DNA from: Flavobacteriales bacterium BRH_c54
GTDB lineage: Bacteria > Bacteroidota > Bacteroidia > Flavobacteriales_E > Vicingaceae
DNA: 47,225 nt
Reading direction: 5' to 3'
Assembly: GCA_000961845.1 (NCBI GenBank)
Contig: LADZ01000067.1
Coordinates: 1-47,225 of the forward strand
Below the pieces are notes generated by a model. The model saw only the letters and a program-made list of their open reading frames with translations. It was not told where the DNA came from and did not search any database. The position numbers were made by a program, and so were the translations under genes. Of this stretch, positions 17,503 to 25,655 are shown piece after piece; the first letter of the stretch is position 1, and each line of letters opens with the position of its first letter.

Positions 17503-18744
17503 TTAGTTTACAACCTCTCTAAGCTTTATTTTTTTCTCGTAGTCTAATATTAATAAGTAATAGAGAAAAACTCCAAAAAAGTAAAGAGCAGCTGTAATAA
17601 GGAAAACATAAACATATTGCAATCCTATTTGTCGTAACACTTGAAAAATTATAGAACTAATAAACCAACTGCCCGACCAAACGGCAGAAGTTAAGGCGCT
17701 CATCATTTCTTGGTTTCTTTCACCAACGTAATCCATTACAATATCTGATGTCATAGGACCAGCCATGTTCATTAATGGTTGTCTTATGATGTAAGCTGCA
17801 ATGGCAATATAAACCGCCCATTCAAATGACATAATTTCTGTAAAAGCCAATACAATTAAAGCAACTATAGCAATGGTCTGAGTAAGTGGAACAGCTAATT
17901 TATAGCCTAATTTGTCTTTTATTATGGGAACATACAGCACCATGCTAAAAACAATTAAGGTGGCAAAAGCACTAATAATAGCAAATTCATCAGAATCTAA
18001 TCCGTGAATTTTAAAGAAAAATAAACCAATAAAAGGTATGGTAAGTCCGGCACCAACAGCAATAACAATAGTTGGAATTAATGCTTTAAAAATAATGAGC
18101 CAATCAAATTCTTTAAGGTTGGTTCGTTTTTTCTTGAGTTGGGGAATGTTTTCACTAAATTTTATTTTAAAGATAAAGAATGTACCTATAAAACCGAGTG
18201 TACAGATAACTTGTAAAATCAATTTTTCATCAAATAATTCAGGGTTAATGTTTTTTAAACTGAAAATTAATGCCCCGCTAAAGATGTTTGCCAGGCTCCA
18301 AGTGGAGTAACTCAACGTAATGGCAGCGGTATGTGTTTCTTTTTTTGCATTTCTTAAAATATAAGGTATAGCAGAAATTTGTATTCCAATAAAACTTACT
18401 CCCCAAAAAAACAATACAATATAAAGTAATAATGAGGCTTGTTGCGAAATAGCAAAAACAATAAGTAAAGCAAGAGCAGGCGTTAAGAAAGACGAAATAT
18501 AAAAGATGGGTTTTAACTTTCGTCCCTTAATAAATAAACCTAAAGGAAATGCAAATAATAAAACACCTAAAAACCGAAAAGAAACAAAAGAAGCACTTTC
18601 ATGATCTTCGTAGCCAACTTTTTCCATATAAATCAGCATAATAGCCATAAATGCACTATTAATAAGTTGTAGAAAAAATTCAGCAACGATAAACTGAATA
18701 ATGTGTTTTTCCAGTTGTTTATAATGCTTTACGAATGAGAACAT
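17503..18744 (-). CDS. Major facilitator superfamily transporter
   Basis: A 413-residue integral membrane protein with about 12 hydrophobic segments and a basic central loop near KIKFSENIPQLKKKRTNLKE, the usual layout of MFS carriers. The substrate cannot be read from the sequence; no sugar or drug signature stands out. The short loop RQPLMNMAGPMTSDIVMDYV is conserved in one uncharacterised MFS branch. The gene starts 10 bases after the fmt stop, so it is probably the last gene of a YCII-fmt-MFS transcript. Confidence 0.85.
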   Translation of the reverse strand: MFSFVKHYKQLEKHIIQFIVAEFFLQLINSAFMAIMLIYMEKVGYEDHESASFVSFRFLGVLLFAFPLGLFIKGRKLKPIFYISSFLTPALALLIVFAISQQASLLLYIVLFFWGVSFIGIQISAIPYILRNAKKETHTAAITLSYSTWSLANIFSGALIFSLKNINPELFDEKLILQVICTLGFIGTFFIFKIKFSENIPQLKKKRTNLKEFDWLIIFKALIPTIVIAVGAGLTIPFIGLFFFKIHGLDSDEFAIISAFATLIVFSMVLYVPIIKDKLGYKLAVPLTQTIAIVALIVLAFTEIMSFEWAVYIAIAAYIIRQPLMNMAGPMTSDIVMDYVGERNQEMMSALTSAVWSGSWFISSIIFQVLRQIGLQYVYVFLITAALYFFGVFLYYLLILDYEKKIKLREVVN

Positions 18745-18754
18745 TTAGATTTTT

Positions 18755-19711
18755 TTAAACGATTAACAAGTAATCATTCATATCAATACCATTAAGAAAA
18801 GCTACAGCTGTCATTCTTTTTTTCCCTTCTGGTTGTAATTCTAAAATAGCAATATAGCCATCTTTAACAGCAATTTTTAATTCATTTTTAGTAAAAATAA
18901 TTTTACCAATTTTATAGTTATGATTTTCTTTTAAAGCCTTGGATTTAAAAATTTTACAATTAATCACCTTACCTGTTGGTTGATGTATAAACTGAGTAAA
19001 AGCAGTAGGGTAAGGGCTTAATCCTCTTATATGGTTATGTATCTCATTTAGAGGTTTTTTCCAGTCAGTTTTACAAAAGGGTTTAAAGATTTTATAAGCG
19101 AGTTTTAGTTCTTTGTTATTCTCTTGAGGAGTTGTTTGTATATTATTTTCTGTTATGGCTGTTAAGGTTTTTACAACCAAATTAGCACCAATTTTCATTA
19201 ATTTATCATGTAATTGCCCGGCAGTTTCATCATCTCCAATAGATACCTTTTCCTGAAATATAATTTCTCCGGTATCAATTTCATGTTGTAAGAAAAAAGT
19301 AGTTACCCCGGTTTCTTTTTCTCCATTAATAATAACCCAGTTTATTGGAGCAGCACCTCTGTATTGAGGTAGGAGAGACGCGTGTAAATTAAAAGTACCT
19401 AATTCGGGCATATTCCAAACTACTTCAGGGAGCATTCTGAAAGCGACAACTACTTGAAGATTGGCATTTAAGGCTTTTAATTCATTAAGAAATTGTTCAT
19501 CTTTAAGATTGGTAGGTTGCAGTAAAGTAAGTTGTTGCTCTTCGGCATAAATTTTAACTGCAGATTTAGAAAGTTGCTGACCTCTTCCCGCAGGTTTATC
19601 GGGAGCTGTAATTACACCCACTACATTAAAACCAGCTTCTACTATGCTTTTTAATGAAGCTACAGCAAAATCAGGTGTTCCCATGAAAACAATACGTAAA
19701 TCTTTATTCAT
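18755..19711 (-). CDS. fmt: Methionyl-tRNA formyltransferase
   Basis: Transfers a formyl group from 10-formyltetrahydrofolate to initiator Met-tRNA in the cytoplasm. Clear motifs are IVFMGTPDFAVASL, DKPAGRGQQLSKSAVK, the catalytic FNLHASLLPQYRGAAPINW with Asn and His, and HEIDTGEII with the catalytic Asp. A C-terminal domain follows from about residue 205. The start is the ATG at 19711 (NKDLRIVFMG), giving 318 residues. The longer in-frame start would overlap the previous gene and add 23 non-homologous residues. It starts 4 bases after the YCII gene stop. Confidence 0.95.
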   Translation of the reverse strand: MNKDLRIVFMGTPDFAVASLKSIVEAGFNVVGVITAPDKPAGRGQQLSKSAVKIYAEEQQLTLLQPTNLKDEQFLNELKALNANLQVVVAFRMLPEVVWNMPELGTFNLHASLLPQYRGAAPINWVIINGEKETGVTTFFLQHEIDTGEIIFQEKVSIGDDETAGQLHDKLMKIGANLVVKTLTAITENNIQTTPQENNKELKLAYKIFKPFCKTDWKKPLNEIHNHIRGLSPYPTAFTQFIHQPTGKVINCKIFKSKALKENHNYKIGKIIFTKNELKIAVKDGYIAILELQPEGKKRMTAVAFLNGIDMNDYLLIV

Positions 19712-19715
19712 TAAC

Positions 19716-20177
19716 TTAAGGATTTTTCTTACTAACTTTTTTAGCATAAGGTAAATAAGTAGGCAAAGCTGCAGAACCATACCAATCGTAAATTTCTGCT
19801 TCTAAAAATGATTGATCCACAGCAGGATCGGTACTCAAAAACTTTTCTACTTCTTCTTTATTTTCTGCAATAAAAATGAACAGTCCTCTATATTGCTTCT
19901 CATTTTTGCCAAAAGGTCCTGCTACAATTAACTTACCTTCTTTTACCAATTTATTAATATTGTCAAGATGTCCTCTAAAGGCGGCACTTATTTCTTCTTT
20001 GTTATCAGAGGTGTTTGTACCTGTTTTAAGAATCACAAAATAATACATTCTCATACCGTAATCATCAGCTTTTAAGCTATCTGCTAATGCTTTATCATAG
20101 TGAGTTGAGTCTGTTTGTGCTTTTACGGAAAAACAAGAGAGTGTTATTAACAAATACAATATAGCTAGGTGTTTCAT
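19716..20177 (-). CDS. Secreted YCII-related domain protein
   Basis: A 153-residue exported protein. From the ATG at 20177 it has a signal peptide (cleavage near VKAQ, residue 21). A YCII-like (dimeric ferredoxin-like) domain at about 40-140 follows, with YYFVILKTG, FRGHLDNINKLVKEGKLIVAGPFG and the C-terminal FLEAEIYDWYG. An in-frame frame extends upstream to 20360, but those codons give no signal peptide and overlap promoter sequence. The YCII family includes poorly characterised small enzymes. It lies upstream of fmt by 4 bases. Confidence 0.8.
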   Translation of the reverse strand: MKHLAILYLLITLSCFSVKAQTDSTHYDKALADSLKADDYGMRMYYFVILKTGTNTSDNKEEISAAFRGHLDNINKLVKEGKLIVAGPFGKNEKQYRGLFIFIAENKEEVEKFLSTDPAVDQSFLEAEIYDWYGSAALPTYLPYAKKVSKKNP

Positions 20178-20322
20178 GATGTTGAAAGATTTAGTTAAGT
20201 CGCAAAAATAAAGAATAATTAGAGTAGAATGAGGAAAAGGTAAAATAGATGTTTGTTGAAAATTAATATAATTTAACAAAAATAAAATACTCATTCTTAC
20301 TAAGAACAATTGCTTTAATAGG

Positions 20323-20330
20323 TAAATTTG
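20323..20330 (+). promoter_or_regulatory. -7 promoter element of the TonB-receptor leader
   Basis: TAAATTTG matches TAnnTTTG exactly and predicts a transcript start near 20337. That is just before the conserved leader that begins with the MKRP micro-ORF at 20348. No -33 TTG lies at good spacing. Confidence 0.5.
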
Positions 20331-20347
20331 TTGCCTATTTAAAAAAA

Positions 20348-20362
20348 ATGAAACGACCATGA
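20348..20362 (+). CDS. Micro-ORF encoding MKRP in leader copy 1
   Basis: ATG-AAA-CGA-CCA-TGA is identical in both leader copies. The TGA overlaps another ATG (20359), which opens a 24-codon frame ending at TAA 20431-20433, just before the receptor start. That longer frame is not kept in copy 2. Translation of the micro-ORF is a hypothesis only. Confidence 0.3.
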   Translation: MKRP

Positions 20363-20440
20363 TAAAGATTTTTACACAGGAAAATGATTATGTGGAAGTT
20401 ACATGTGTCCGATTTAATAAAATAGAAAAATAAACACATG
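20348..20440 (+). promoter_or_regulatory. Candidate structured leader RNA (copy 1) before TonB receptor
   Basis: This leader closely matches one at 36168-36262. Shared blocks are ATGAAACGACCATGA, AATGATTA, AGTTACAT and GATTTAATAA. Two helices can be drawn in both copies. In this copy, TTTTT (20369-20373) pairs with GAAAA (20380-20384) across a 6-nt loop, and CATGTGT (20402-20408) pairs with ACACATG (20434-20440), which contains the start codon. Both helices are kept in the other copy by compensatory changes. I infer control of translation initiation by structure. The ligand or trigger is unknown and I do not recognise the family. Confidence 0.6.
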
Positions 20441-22804
20441 AAAGGAATTTGGTCGATAGTTTTATTGAGTGTATTGTTGCTTTTAAGTGCCAACAATATA
20501 ACAGCACAAAATTATACAGTTAGTGGAACTATTACAGATGCATCTACCAACGAACCTGCTGTTGGGGCTACGGTTTATATTAAAGAAACCCGTAAAGGAA
20601 CAGCAACTAATGATAAAGGTTTTTATTCCTTAAGCCTTCCTAAAGGTAATTACACTTTAGTAATTTCATATATAGGTTTTAATGAACAAGAAATTCCTTT
20701 AGTACTTAACAAAAACACTAAAATTAACCGCAAAATTGAACCAGCTGTAATTACTGCTGAAGAGTTTACTGTGGTTGGTGAAAAAGAAAATCAGAATACA
20801 GATGAGGCTGTAATGAGTACAGTAGAATTAAAAATGGATAAGGTAAAAACATTGCCTGCTATTTTTGGTGAAGTAGATGTACTAAAAACTATTCAGTTGC
20901 TTCCCGGAGTGCAAAATGCAGGTGAAGGAAACTCCGGATTTTATGTTAGAGGTGGTGGTCCTGACCAAAACTTAATTTTGCTTGATGGAGCCACTGTTTA
21001 TAATGCTTCTCATTTATTTGGTTTTTTCTCTGTTTTTAATGCTGATGCTATTGATGAAGTGAAGTTGGTAAAAGGCGGAATGCCTGCTGAGTATGGCGGA
21101 AGATTATCATCTGTTTTAGATATTTCCATGAATAATGGTGATATGAAAAAATATAGAGTTGATGGAGGCATAGGTGTAATTTCATCCAGACTAACAGTAC
21201 AAGGTCCAATAAAAAAAGATACAGCCGCTTTTTTAGTGTCTGCCAGAAGAACTTATGCAGGAGATTTAGCACAGCCTTTTGTTAGCGACTCCTCAAAATT
21301 TAAAGGAAGTAACTATTATTTCTATGATTTTAATACTAAATTCAACTATATCTTATCCTCAAAAGATAAATTAAGTTTAAGTGGTTATTTGGGTAGAGAT
21401 GTGTTTACTTTTAAAAATTCTGATGATGGTTTTGAGTTAAATACACCATGGGGAAACAGTATAGTTGCCCTAAAATGGAGTCATATTTTTAATGATGAAT
21501 TTTATGGAGATGTTACTGCTTCTTTTACAGATTATAGATTTAAAGTAATTGCCAAACAAGATCAATTTGAATTTGGATTATACTCAGGAATCACTGACTA
21601 TAACTTAAAAGCAGATTATACTTATTTACCATCCATCCTACATAAAATAAAGTTTGGAGGAGCTTATATCTTTCATAAATTTACTCCTAATAGTGCAGAA
21701 GTAAGTTCTGCCGATGTTGAATTTAATACGGGAGATGTAATTATTAATTATGCTAACGAAGGGGCTTTGTATGTTTCTGATGAATGGGATATTAGTGAAA
21801 AATTTAAAATTCAACCTGGATTAAGATATACCGTTTACCAACACATTGGTCCATTTAAACGCTATATTAATGATGAAAGAGGTGCTCCTCTAGATACTGT
21901 TGAGTACGGTAAAAGGGAAACCGTAAAACTATATCAAGGATTGGAACCAAGATTTATTACCCGTTATGCTTTTAACGATAAAGCTTCTGTTAAAGCCTCG
22001 TTTACACAAAATTATCAATACATTCATTTAGCTACTTTAGCTTCTGTTTCCTTACCTACAGATCAATGGATACCGAGTACTGAGGTTACTAAGCCTCAAT
22101 TTTCTACTCAATATGCTTTAGGTTATTTTAGAAATATTTTTAAAAATAAATGGGAAACATCTGTTGAAGTATATTATAAGGATATGAAAAATCAAGTAGA
22201 ATATAAAGATGGCGCAATGCCTCAGGATGATAGTGGAACGAATGTAGATAATAACCTTACTTTTGGTAAAGGTTGGTCGTATGGTGCTGAGTTTTTCTTA
22301 AAGAAAAAAGTAGGAAAAATTAATGGTTGGATAGGTTACACCTTAGCATGGACAAAAAGACAATTTGATGATTTAAACAACGGGAAACCATTTTACCCAA
22401 GATACGATAGAAGACATGATGCTTCAGTAGTTTTTAATTACGAAATTTCCGACCGCTTAATTTTAGGTGCAACTTGGGTTTATGCTTCAGGAAATGCTTT
22501 AACACTTCCTGCAGCTCGTTATATTATAGAAGGACAAGTGGTAAACGAATATGGAGAAAGAAATTCTTACAGAATGGAAGCTTTCCACAGAATGGATGTT
22601 GCTTTGACATTAAAAGGAAAGGAAACAAAAAAGTTTAAATCGAGCTGGAATTTTTCTATTTATAACCTATACAACAGAAAAAACCCTTATTTCATTTACT
22701 TCTCTAACGAAGGAAATATTTACAATGGCAGTTTAGATATTAAAGCAAAACAAGTTTCATTATTTGGAATAATTCCTTCCATATCTTGGAATTTTAGTTT
22801 TTAA
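20438..22804 (+). CDS. TonB-dependent receptor with carboxypeptidase-regulatory-like domain
   Basis: A 788-residue outer-membrane active transporter. It has a signal peptide (to about residue 23), then a CarboxypepD_reg-like domain (about 25-105; YTVSGTITDASTNEPAVGATV). The plug domain at about 120-240 has TIQLLPGVQ, GFYVRGGGPDQNLILLDG and GGRLSSVLDI. A beta-barrel follows, ending in the aromatic PSISWNFSF. Substrate is unknown. A DUF4249 lipoprotein follows 11 bases later, a common pairing in Bacteroidota that resembles SusC/SusD-type partners. The candidate structured leader covers its start codon. Confidence 0.94.
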   Translation: MKGIWSIVLLSVLLLLSANNITAQNYTVSGTITDASTNEPAVGATVYIKETRKGTATNDKGFYSLSLPKGNYTLVISYIGFNEQEIPLVLNKNTKINRKIEPAVITAEEFTVVGEKENQNTDEAVMSTVELKMDKVKTLPAIFGEVDVLKTIQLLPGVQNAGEGNSGFYVRGGGPDQNLILLDGATVYNASHLFGFFSVFNADAIDEVKLVKGGMPAEYGGRLSSVLDISMNNGDMKKYRVDGGIGVISSRLTVQGPIKKDTAAFLVSARRTYAGDLAQPFVSDSSKFKGSNYYFYDFNTKFNYILSSKDKLSLSGYLGRDVFTFKNSDDGFELNTPWGNSIVALKWSHIFNDEFYGDVTASFTDYRFKVIAKQDQFEFGLYSGITDYNLKADYTYLPSILHKIKFGGAYIFHKFTPNSAEVSSADVEFNTGDVIINYANEGALYVSDEWDISEKFKIQPGLRYTVYQHIGPFKRYINDERGAPLDTVEYGKRETVKLYQGLEPRFITRYAFNDKASVKASFTQNYQYIHLATLASVSLPTDQWIPSTEVTKPQFSTQYALGYFRNIFKNKWETSVEVYYKDMKNQVEYKDGAMPQDDSGTNVDNNLTFGKGWSYGAEFFLKKKVGKINGWIGYTLAWTKRQFDDLNNGKPFYPRYDRRHDASVVFNYEISDRLILGATWVYASGNALTLPAARYIIEGQVVNEYGERNSYRMEAFHRMDVALTLKGKETKKFKSSWNFSIYNLYNRKNPYFIYFSNEGNIYNGSLDIKAKQVSLFGIIPSISWNFSF

Positions 22805-22815
22805 AACCAATTATT

Positions 22816-23766
22816 ATGAACAAATTAAACCATATTATCCCCGTTTTATTGCTACTTATGCTAGCAATGGTGTTGGTTTCTTGCGAAAAAGAAATTGAAA
22901 TTGATTTGCCTGATGCTCAAACTAAATTGGTTGTTGAGGGAAACATAGAGCAGGGTAGACCTCCTTTTGTTATTTTAACCAAAACATCTCCTTATTTTGA
23001 ACCAACAGATATCAACTCCTTACAAACACTTTTTGTAAGTGATGCATTAGTAACGGTTTCTAATGGAACTAATACGGTGCAACTTACGGAAATTTGTACG
23101 AATCAATTACCTGATTCACTTTTACCCGCTGTTGCAGAGTTAATAGGTGTTTCGTTAAGTAATTTACAAACTTTCGGGTTTTGCCTTTATACTACCTTAG
23201 ATTCTACTATTTTTGGTGAAGTAGGCAAAACATATTCCTTATATATTTCCTCGGGTGATGAAGTGTTGACTTCAACAACAGAAATTCCGCCATTAGTTTT
23301 TATGAATAGGTATTGGTATAAAGATCAACCGGGTTATAGTAATTTCGGATATATTTGGTTTGAACTTTCAGACCCACCACAATTAGGAAATGCTTATCGA
23401 CTTTATACAAAAAGACTTGGTAAAGATGGAAGGTTTATACCTATTTTTGGTTCTGCTTTTGATGATCAATTTATTAACGGACTTACTTTTGAAGGTAATT
23501 TTGGTAGAGGTAAAGAATCCGGTTCTCAAGCTCCTGATGATTTAGCCGAAACATCTTATTATTATCAACAAGGTGACACGGTTATTATTAAGTTTTGTAC
23601 CATAGATTATTATCATTTTAAATTTTGGGAAAGTTTTGAAGCTGCAGCTATGAGTTCCGGAAATCCTTTTTCAGCACCAACTACTGTAACCACTAACATT
23701 GAAGGTGGTTTGGGTATTTGGGGCGGTTATGGAGCAACTTACGATACACTTATTTTAGTGGATTAA
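22816..23766 (+). CDS. DUF4249 lipoprotein partner of the TonB receptor
   Basis: A 316-residue predicted lipoprotein (lipobox LVSC; Cys23) of the DUF4249 family, with the typical start CEKEIEIDLPDAQTKLVVEG and a beta-sandwich-like remainder. Family members are almost always encoded just after a TonB-dependent receptor of the type found here and are thought to form its extracellular partner. The gap to the receptor is 11 bases. It converges on the radical SAM gene, and the two stop codons share bases of one TTAA (23763-23766). Confidence 0.88.
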   Translation: MNKLNHIIPVLLLLMLAMVLVSCEKEIEIDLPDAQTKLVVEGNIEQGRPPFVILTKTSPYFEPTDINSLQTLFVSDALVTVSNGTNTVQLTEICTNQLPDSLLPAVAELIGVSLSNLQTFGFCLYTTLDSTIFGEVGKTYSLYISSGDEVLTSTTEIPPLVFMNRYWYKDQPGYSNFGYIWFELSDPPQLGNAYRLYTKRLGKDGRFIPIFGSAFDDQFINGLTFEGNFGRGKESGSQAPDDLAETSYYYQQGDTVIIKFCTIDYYHFKFWESFEAAAMSSGNPFSAPTTVTTNIEGGLGIWGGYGATYDTLILVD

Positions 23767-24800
23767 AACAAACTCAATTGACTAGTCGGACGACAAAAAG
23801 CAGTTAAATCATAAGCCGGCCAAACTTTGTCTTTTAGGTATTTTTTTCTGGCTACATCAAACATACTTTTTATCATTACTGCTGTTTCTCCGTGCAGCTT
23901 TAATCTGTTTTTCCCTTTACTTTCTAAACTGCCATTATTTATTTCTTTTATCTGATTCAACACTTTGTCGGCTCTTTCAGGATAAGTTTTGCGTAGCCAA
24001 TCTTCAAAAATTTCAGCAATTTCTCCATTTAACCTAACTGTAGTGTAGCCAACAGATAAAGCTCCTGATTCAGCAACTTTTTTAACAATATTAGGAATTT
24101 CATGACTATTTAATCCAGGAATAATAGGAGCTACCATCACATTTACAGGAATATTATTGGCAGATAATAATTCTAATGTTTCTAGTTTCTTTTGGATAGA
24201 AGCTGTTCTTGGTTCTAATAAGCTTCTTAATTTATTATCAAATGAAGTAATACTTAAGCTTACATGAACTAAATTTAATTTTGCTAAAGGAATCAATAAA
24301 TCAATATCTCTTTGTATTAACGCATTTTTAGTGATGATGCTTACCGGATGTTTATATTTTAAACATACCTTTAATATTTCTCTTGTAATTTTTAGCTTTC
24401 TCTCTATCGGTTGGTAGCAATCGGTATTTCCTGACAACATAATAGGGCTAACTTTCCAATTTTTAGTGTTAAACTGTTTTTCTAACAGTTTGGGAGCATC
24501 AGGTTTATAAATAATTTTACGTTCAAAATCTAATCCTGCTCCATAACCCCAGTATTGGTGACTTTCTCTCGCATAACAATACACACAACCATGTTCACAG
24601 CCCTGATATGGATTCATAGAATAAGCAAACGGTACAGTAGGACTATACACTTTGTTGACTATCTTTTTAGGAAATTCTGCAATGTATTCGGTTTTAGTAT
24701 CTTCCAAAAAAGGCACATCAATACCTTCTATATGTTCGTTTACATAAGCGGTTTTAGCAAATTTGTTGTTTACCTGTATTTGACTTCCTCTACCTCGCAT
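23763..24800 (-). CDS. PA0069-type radical SAM protein (SplB/Rv2578c-like)
   Basis: A 345-residue radical S-adenosylmethionine enzyme. The 4Fe-4S cluster motif CEHGCVYCYAR holds Cys68, Cys72 and Cys75. The flanking MNPYQG, the LSGNTDCYQPIERKL segment and LLEPRTASIQKK are typical of the PA0069/COG1533 family, related to spore photoproduct lyase. The reaction is unknown. It is divergent from a LexA-like cleavable repressor with 63 bases between start codons, so it is probably that repressor's target and may be damage-inducible. The regulation is inferred from the arrangement. Confidence 0.88.
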   Translation of the reverse strand: MRGRGSQIQVNNKFAKTAYVNEHIEGIDVPFLEDTKTEYIAEFPKKIVNKVYSPTVPFAYSMNPYQGCEHGCVYCYARESHQYWGYGAGLDFERKIIYKPDAPKLLEKQFNTKNWKVSPIMLSGNTDCYQPIERKLKITREILKVCLKYKHPVSIITKNALIQRDIDLLIPLAKLNLVHVSLSITSFDNKLRSLLEPRTASIQKKLETLELLSANNIPVNVMVAPIIPGLNSHEIPNIVKKVAESGALSVGYTTVRLNGEIAEIFEDWLRKTYPERADKVLNQIKEINNGSLESKGKNRLKLHGETAVMIKSMFDVARKKYLKDKVWPAYDLTAFCRPTSQLSLF

Positions 24801-24815
24801 AGTTTTAAATTATTT

Positions 24816-24860
24816 TACAAATATAACTATAATATGTAGATTATTTGACTTATATTTGTA
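24816..24860. promoter_or_regulatory. Divergent promoter/operator between radical SAM gene and LexA-like repressor
   Basis: TACAAATATA (24816-24825) and its exact reverse complement TATATTTGTA (24851-24860) lie in the 63-base gap between two divergent start codons. They are 25 bases apart, each close to one gene. This is the expected layout for a repressor controlling both genes. Confidence 0.6.
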
Positions 24861-24863
24861 GTT

Positions 24864-25655
24864 ATGATGAAAATTTCAAAAAACATCAAGCATTTACGAA
24901 TGTTAAAAGGCTTGACACAAGAGCAGTTTGCTCAAGCAATAGAGGTTACTAAATCTAGAATTGGTTCTTATGAAGAAGGTAGATCTGTTCCGCCAATAGA
25001 AACACTTATTGTGTTGTCTGAATTTTTTAAAATTCCGATAGATGCATTGGTGAAAAACGATTTAACTTTAGCTCAAGATGATACTTTTATGGATATTGGT
25101 AATCAGCGGATTTTATTTCCTATAAAAGTAGATGTCAACAATAATGATGTAATTGAAGTGGTTACCAAAGAAGCTTCGGCAGGTTATTTACAAGGTTATA
25201 CCGATACCGAATACATTGCAGATTTACCTATTATGAGTTTAAACTTTTTACCAACAGGAAAACACAGGGCTTTTCCTATTAAAGGAGATTCTATGCATCC
25301 GTGGGTAAAAGATGGTGATGTAGTAGTGGGAGAATATTTAGAAGGACCTCACCAAGTAAAAAACAGTTATTGTTATATTATCCTTACAAAAAATGACGGA
25401 TTAGTTTACAAACGAGTACTTACGGATAGGATGGAGGAGGGAATATTAATGCTCTCATCTGATAATAAAATGTATGAGCCTTACATGTTGCATTTATCCG
25501 AAGTATTGGAAATATGGCAATTTAAACTCAATTTATGTATTGGGCAGTATCAAGAAGATGAAATTAATCCGGCAAACATTCTTAATTTGATGAGAAGTGT
25601 TGGCATAGAGCTCAAAGACCTTAAACACAGAGTTGAAAAGTTAGAAGGAAACTAA
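24864..25655 (+). CDS. LexA/CI-like self-cleaving repressor (XRE + S24 peptidase)
   Basis: A 263-residue regulator. An XRE helix-turn-helix at about 5-62 (LTQEQFAQAIEVTKSRIGSY) is joined to an S24 peptidase domain at about 100-225. The cleavage site is probably Ala106-Gly107 in KEASAGYLQ. The catalytic Ser143 is in KGDSMHPW and Lys183 is in LVYKRV, a spacing close to that of LexA. A coiled tail (MRSVGIELKDLKHRVEKLEG) ends the protein. This is the architecture of phage CI and of SOS-like repressors that self-cleave on RecA contact. Either of two adjacent ATGs may start it. It is divergent from the radical SAM gene. Confidence 0.88.
   Translation: MMKISKNIKHLRMLKGLTQEQFAQAIEVTKSRIGSYEEGRSVPPIETLIVLSEFFKIPIDALVKNDLTLAQDDTFMDIGNQRILFPIKVDVNNNDVIEVVTKEASAGYLQGYTDTEYIADLPIMSLNFLPTGKHRAFPIKGDSMHPWVKDGDVVVGEYLEGPHQVKNSYCYIILTKNDGLVYKRVLTDRMEEGILMLSSDNKMYEPYMLHLSEVLEIWQFKLNLCIGQYQEDEINPANILNLMRSVGIELKDLKHRVEKLEGN

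Noticed and set aside
20178-20360. N-terminal extension of the YCII gene to 20360
   Set aside because: The extra codons are not signal-peptide-like, cover the divergent promoter region of the TonB receptor, and the ATG at 20177 gives a normal signal peptide.
20359-20433. 24-codon overlapping upstream ORF in leader copy 1
   Set aside because: The frame is cut to 11 codons in copy 2 by indels, so conservation is at the RNA and micro-ORF level, not in this frame.
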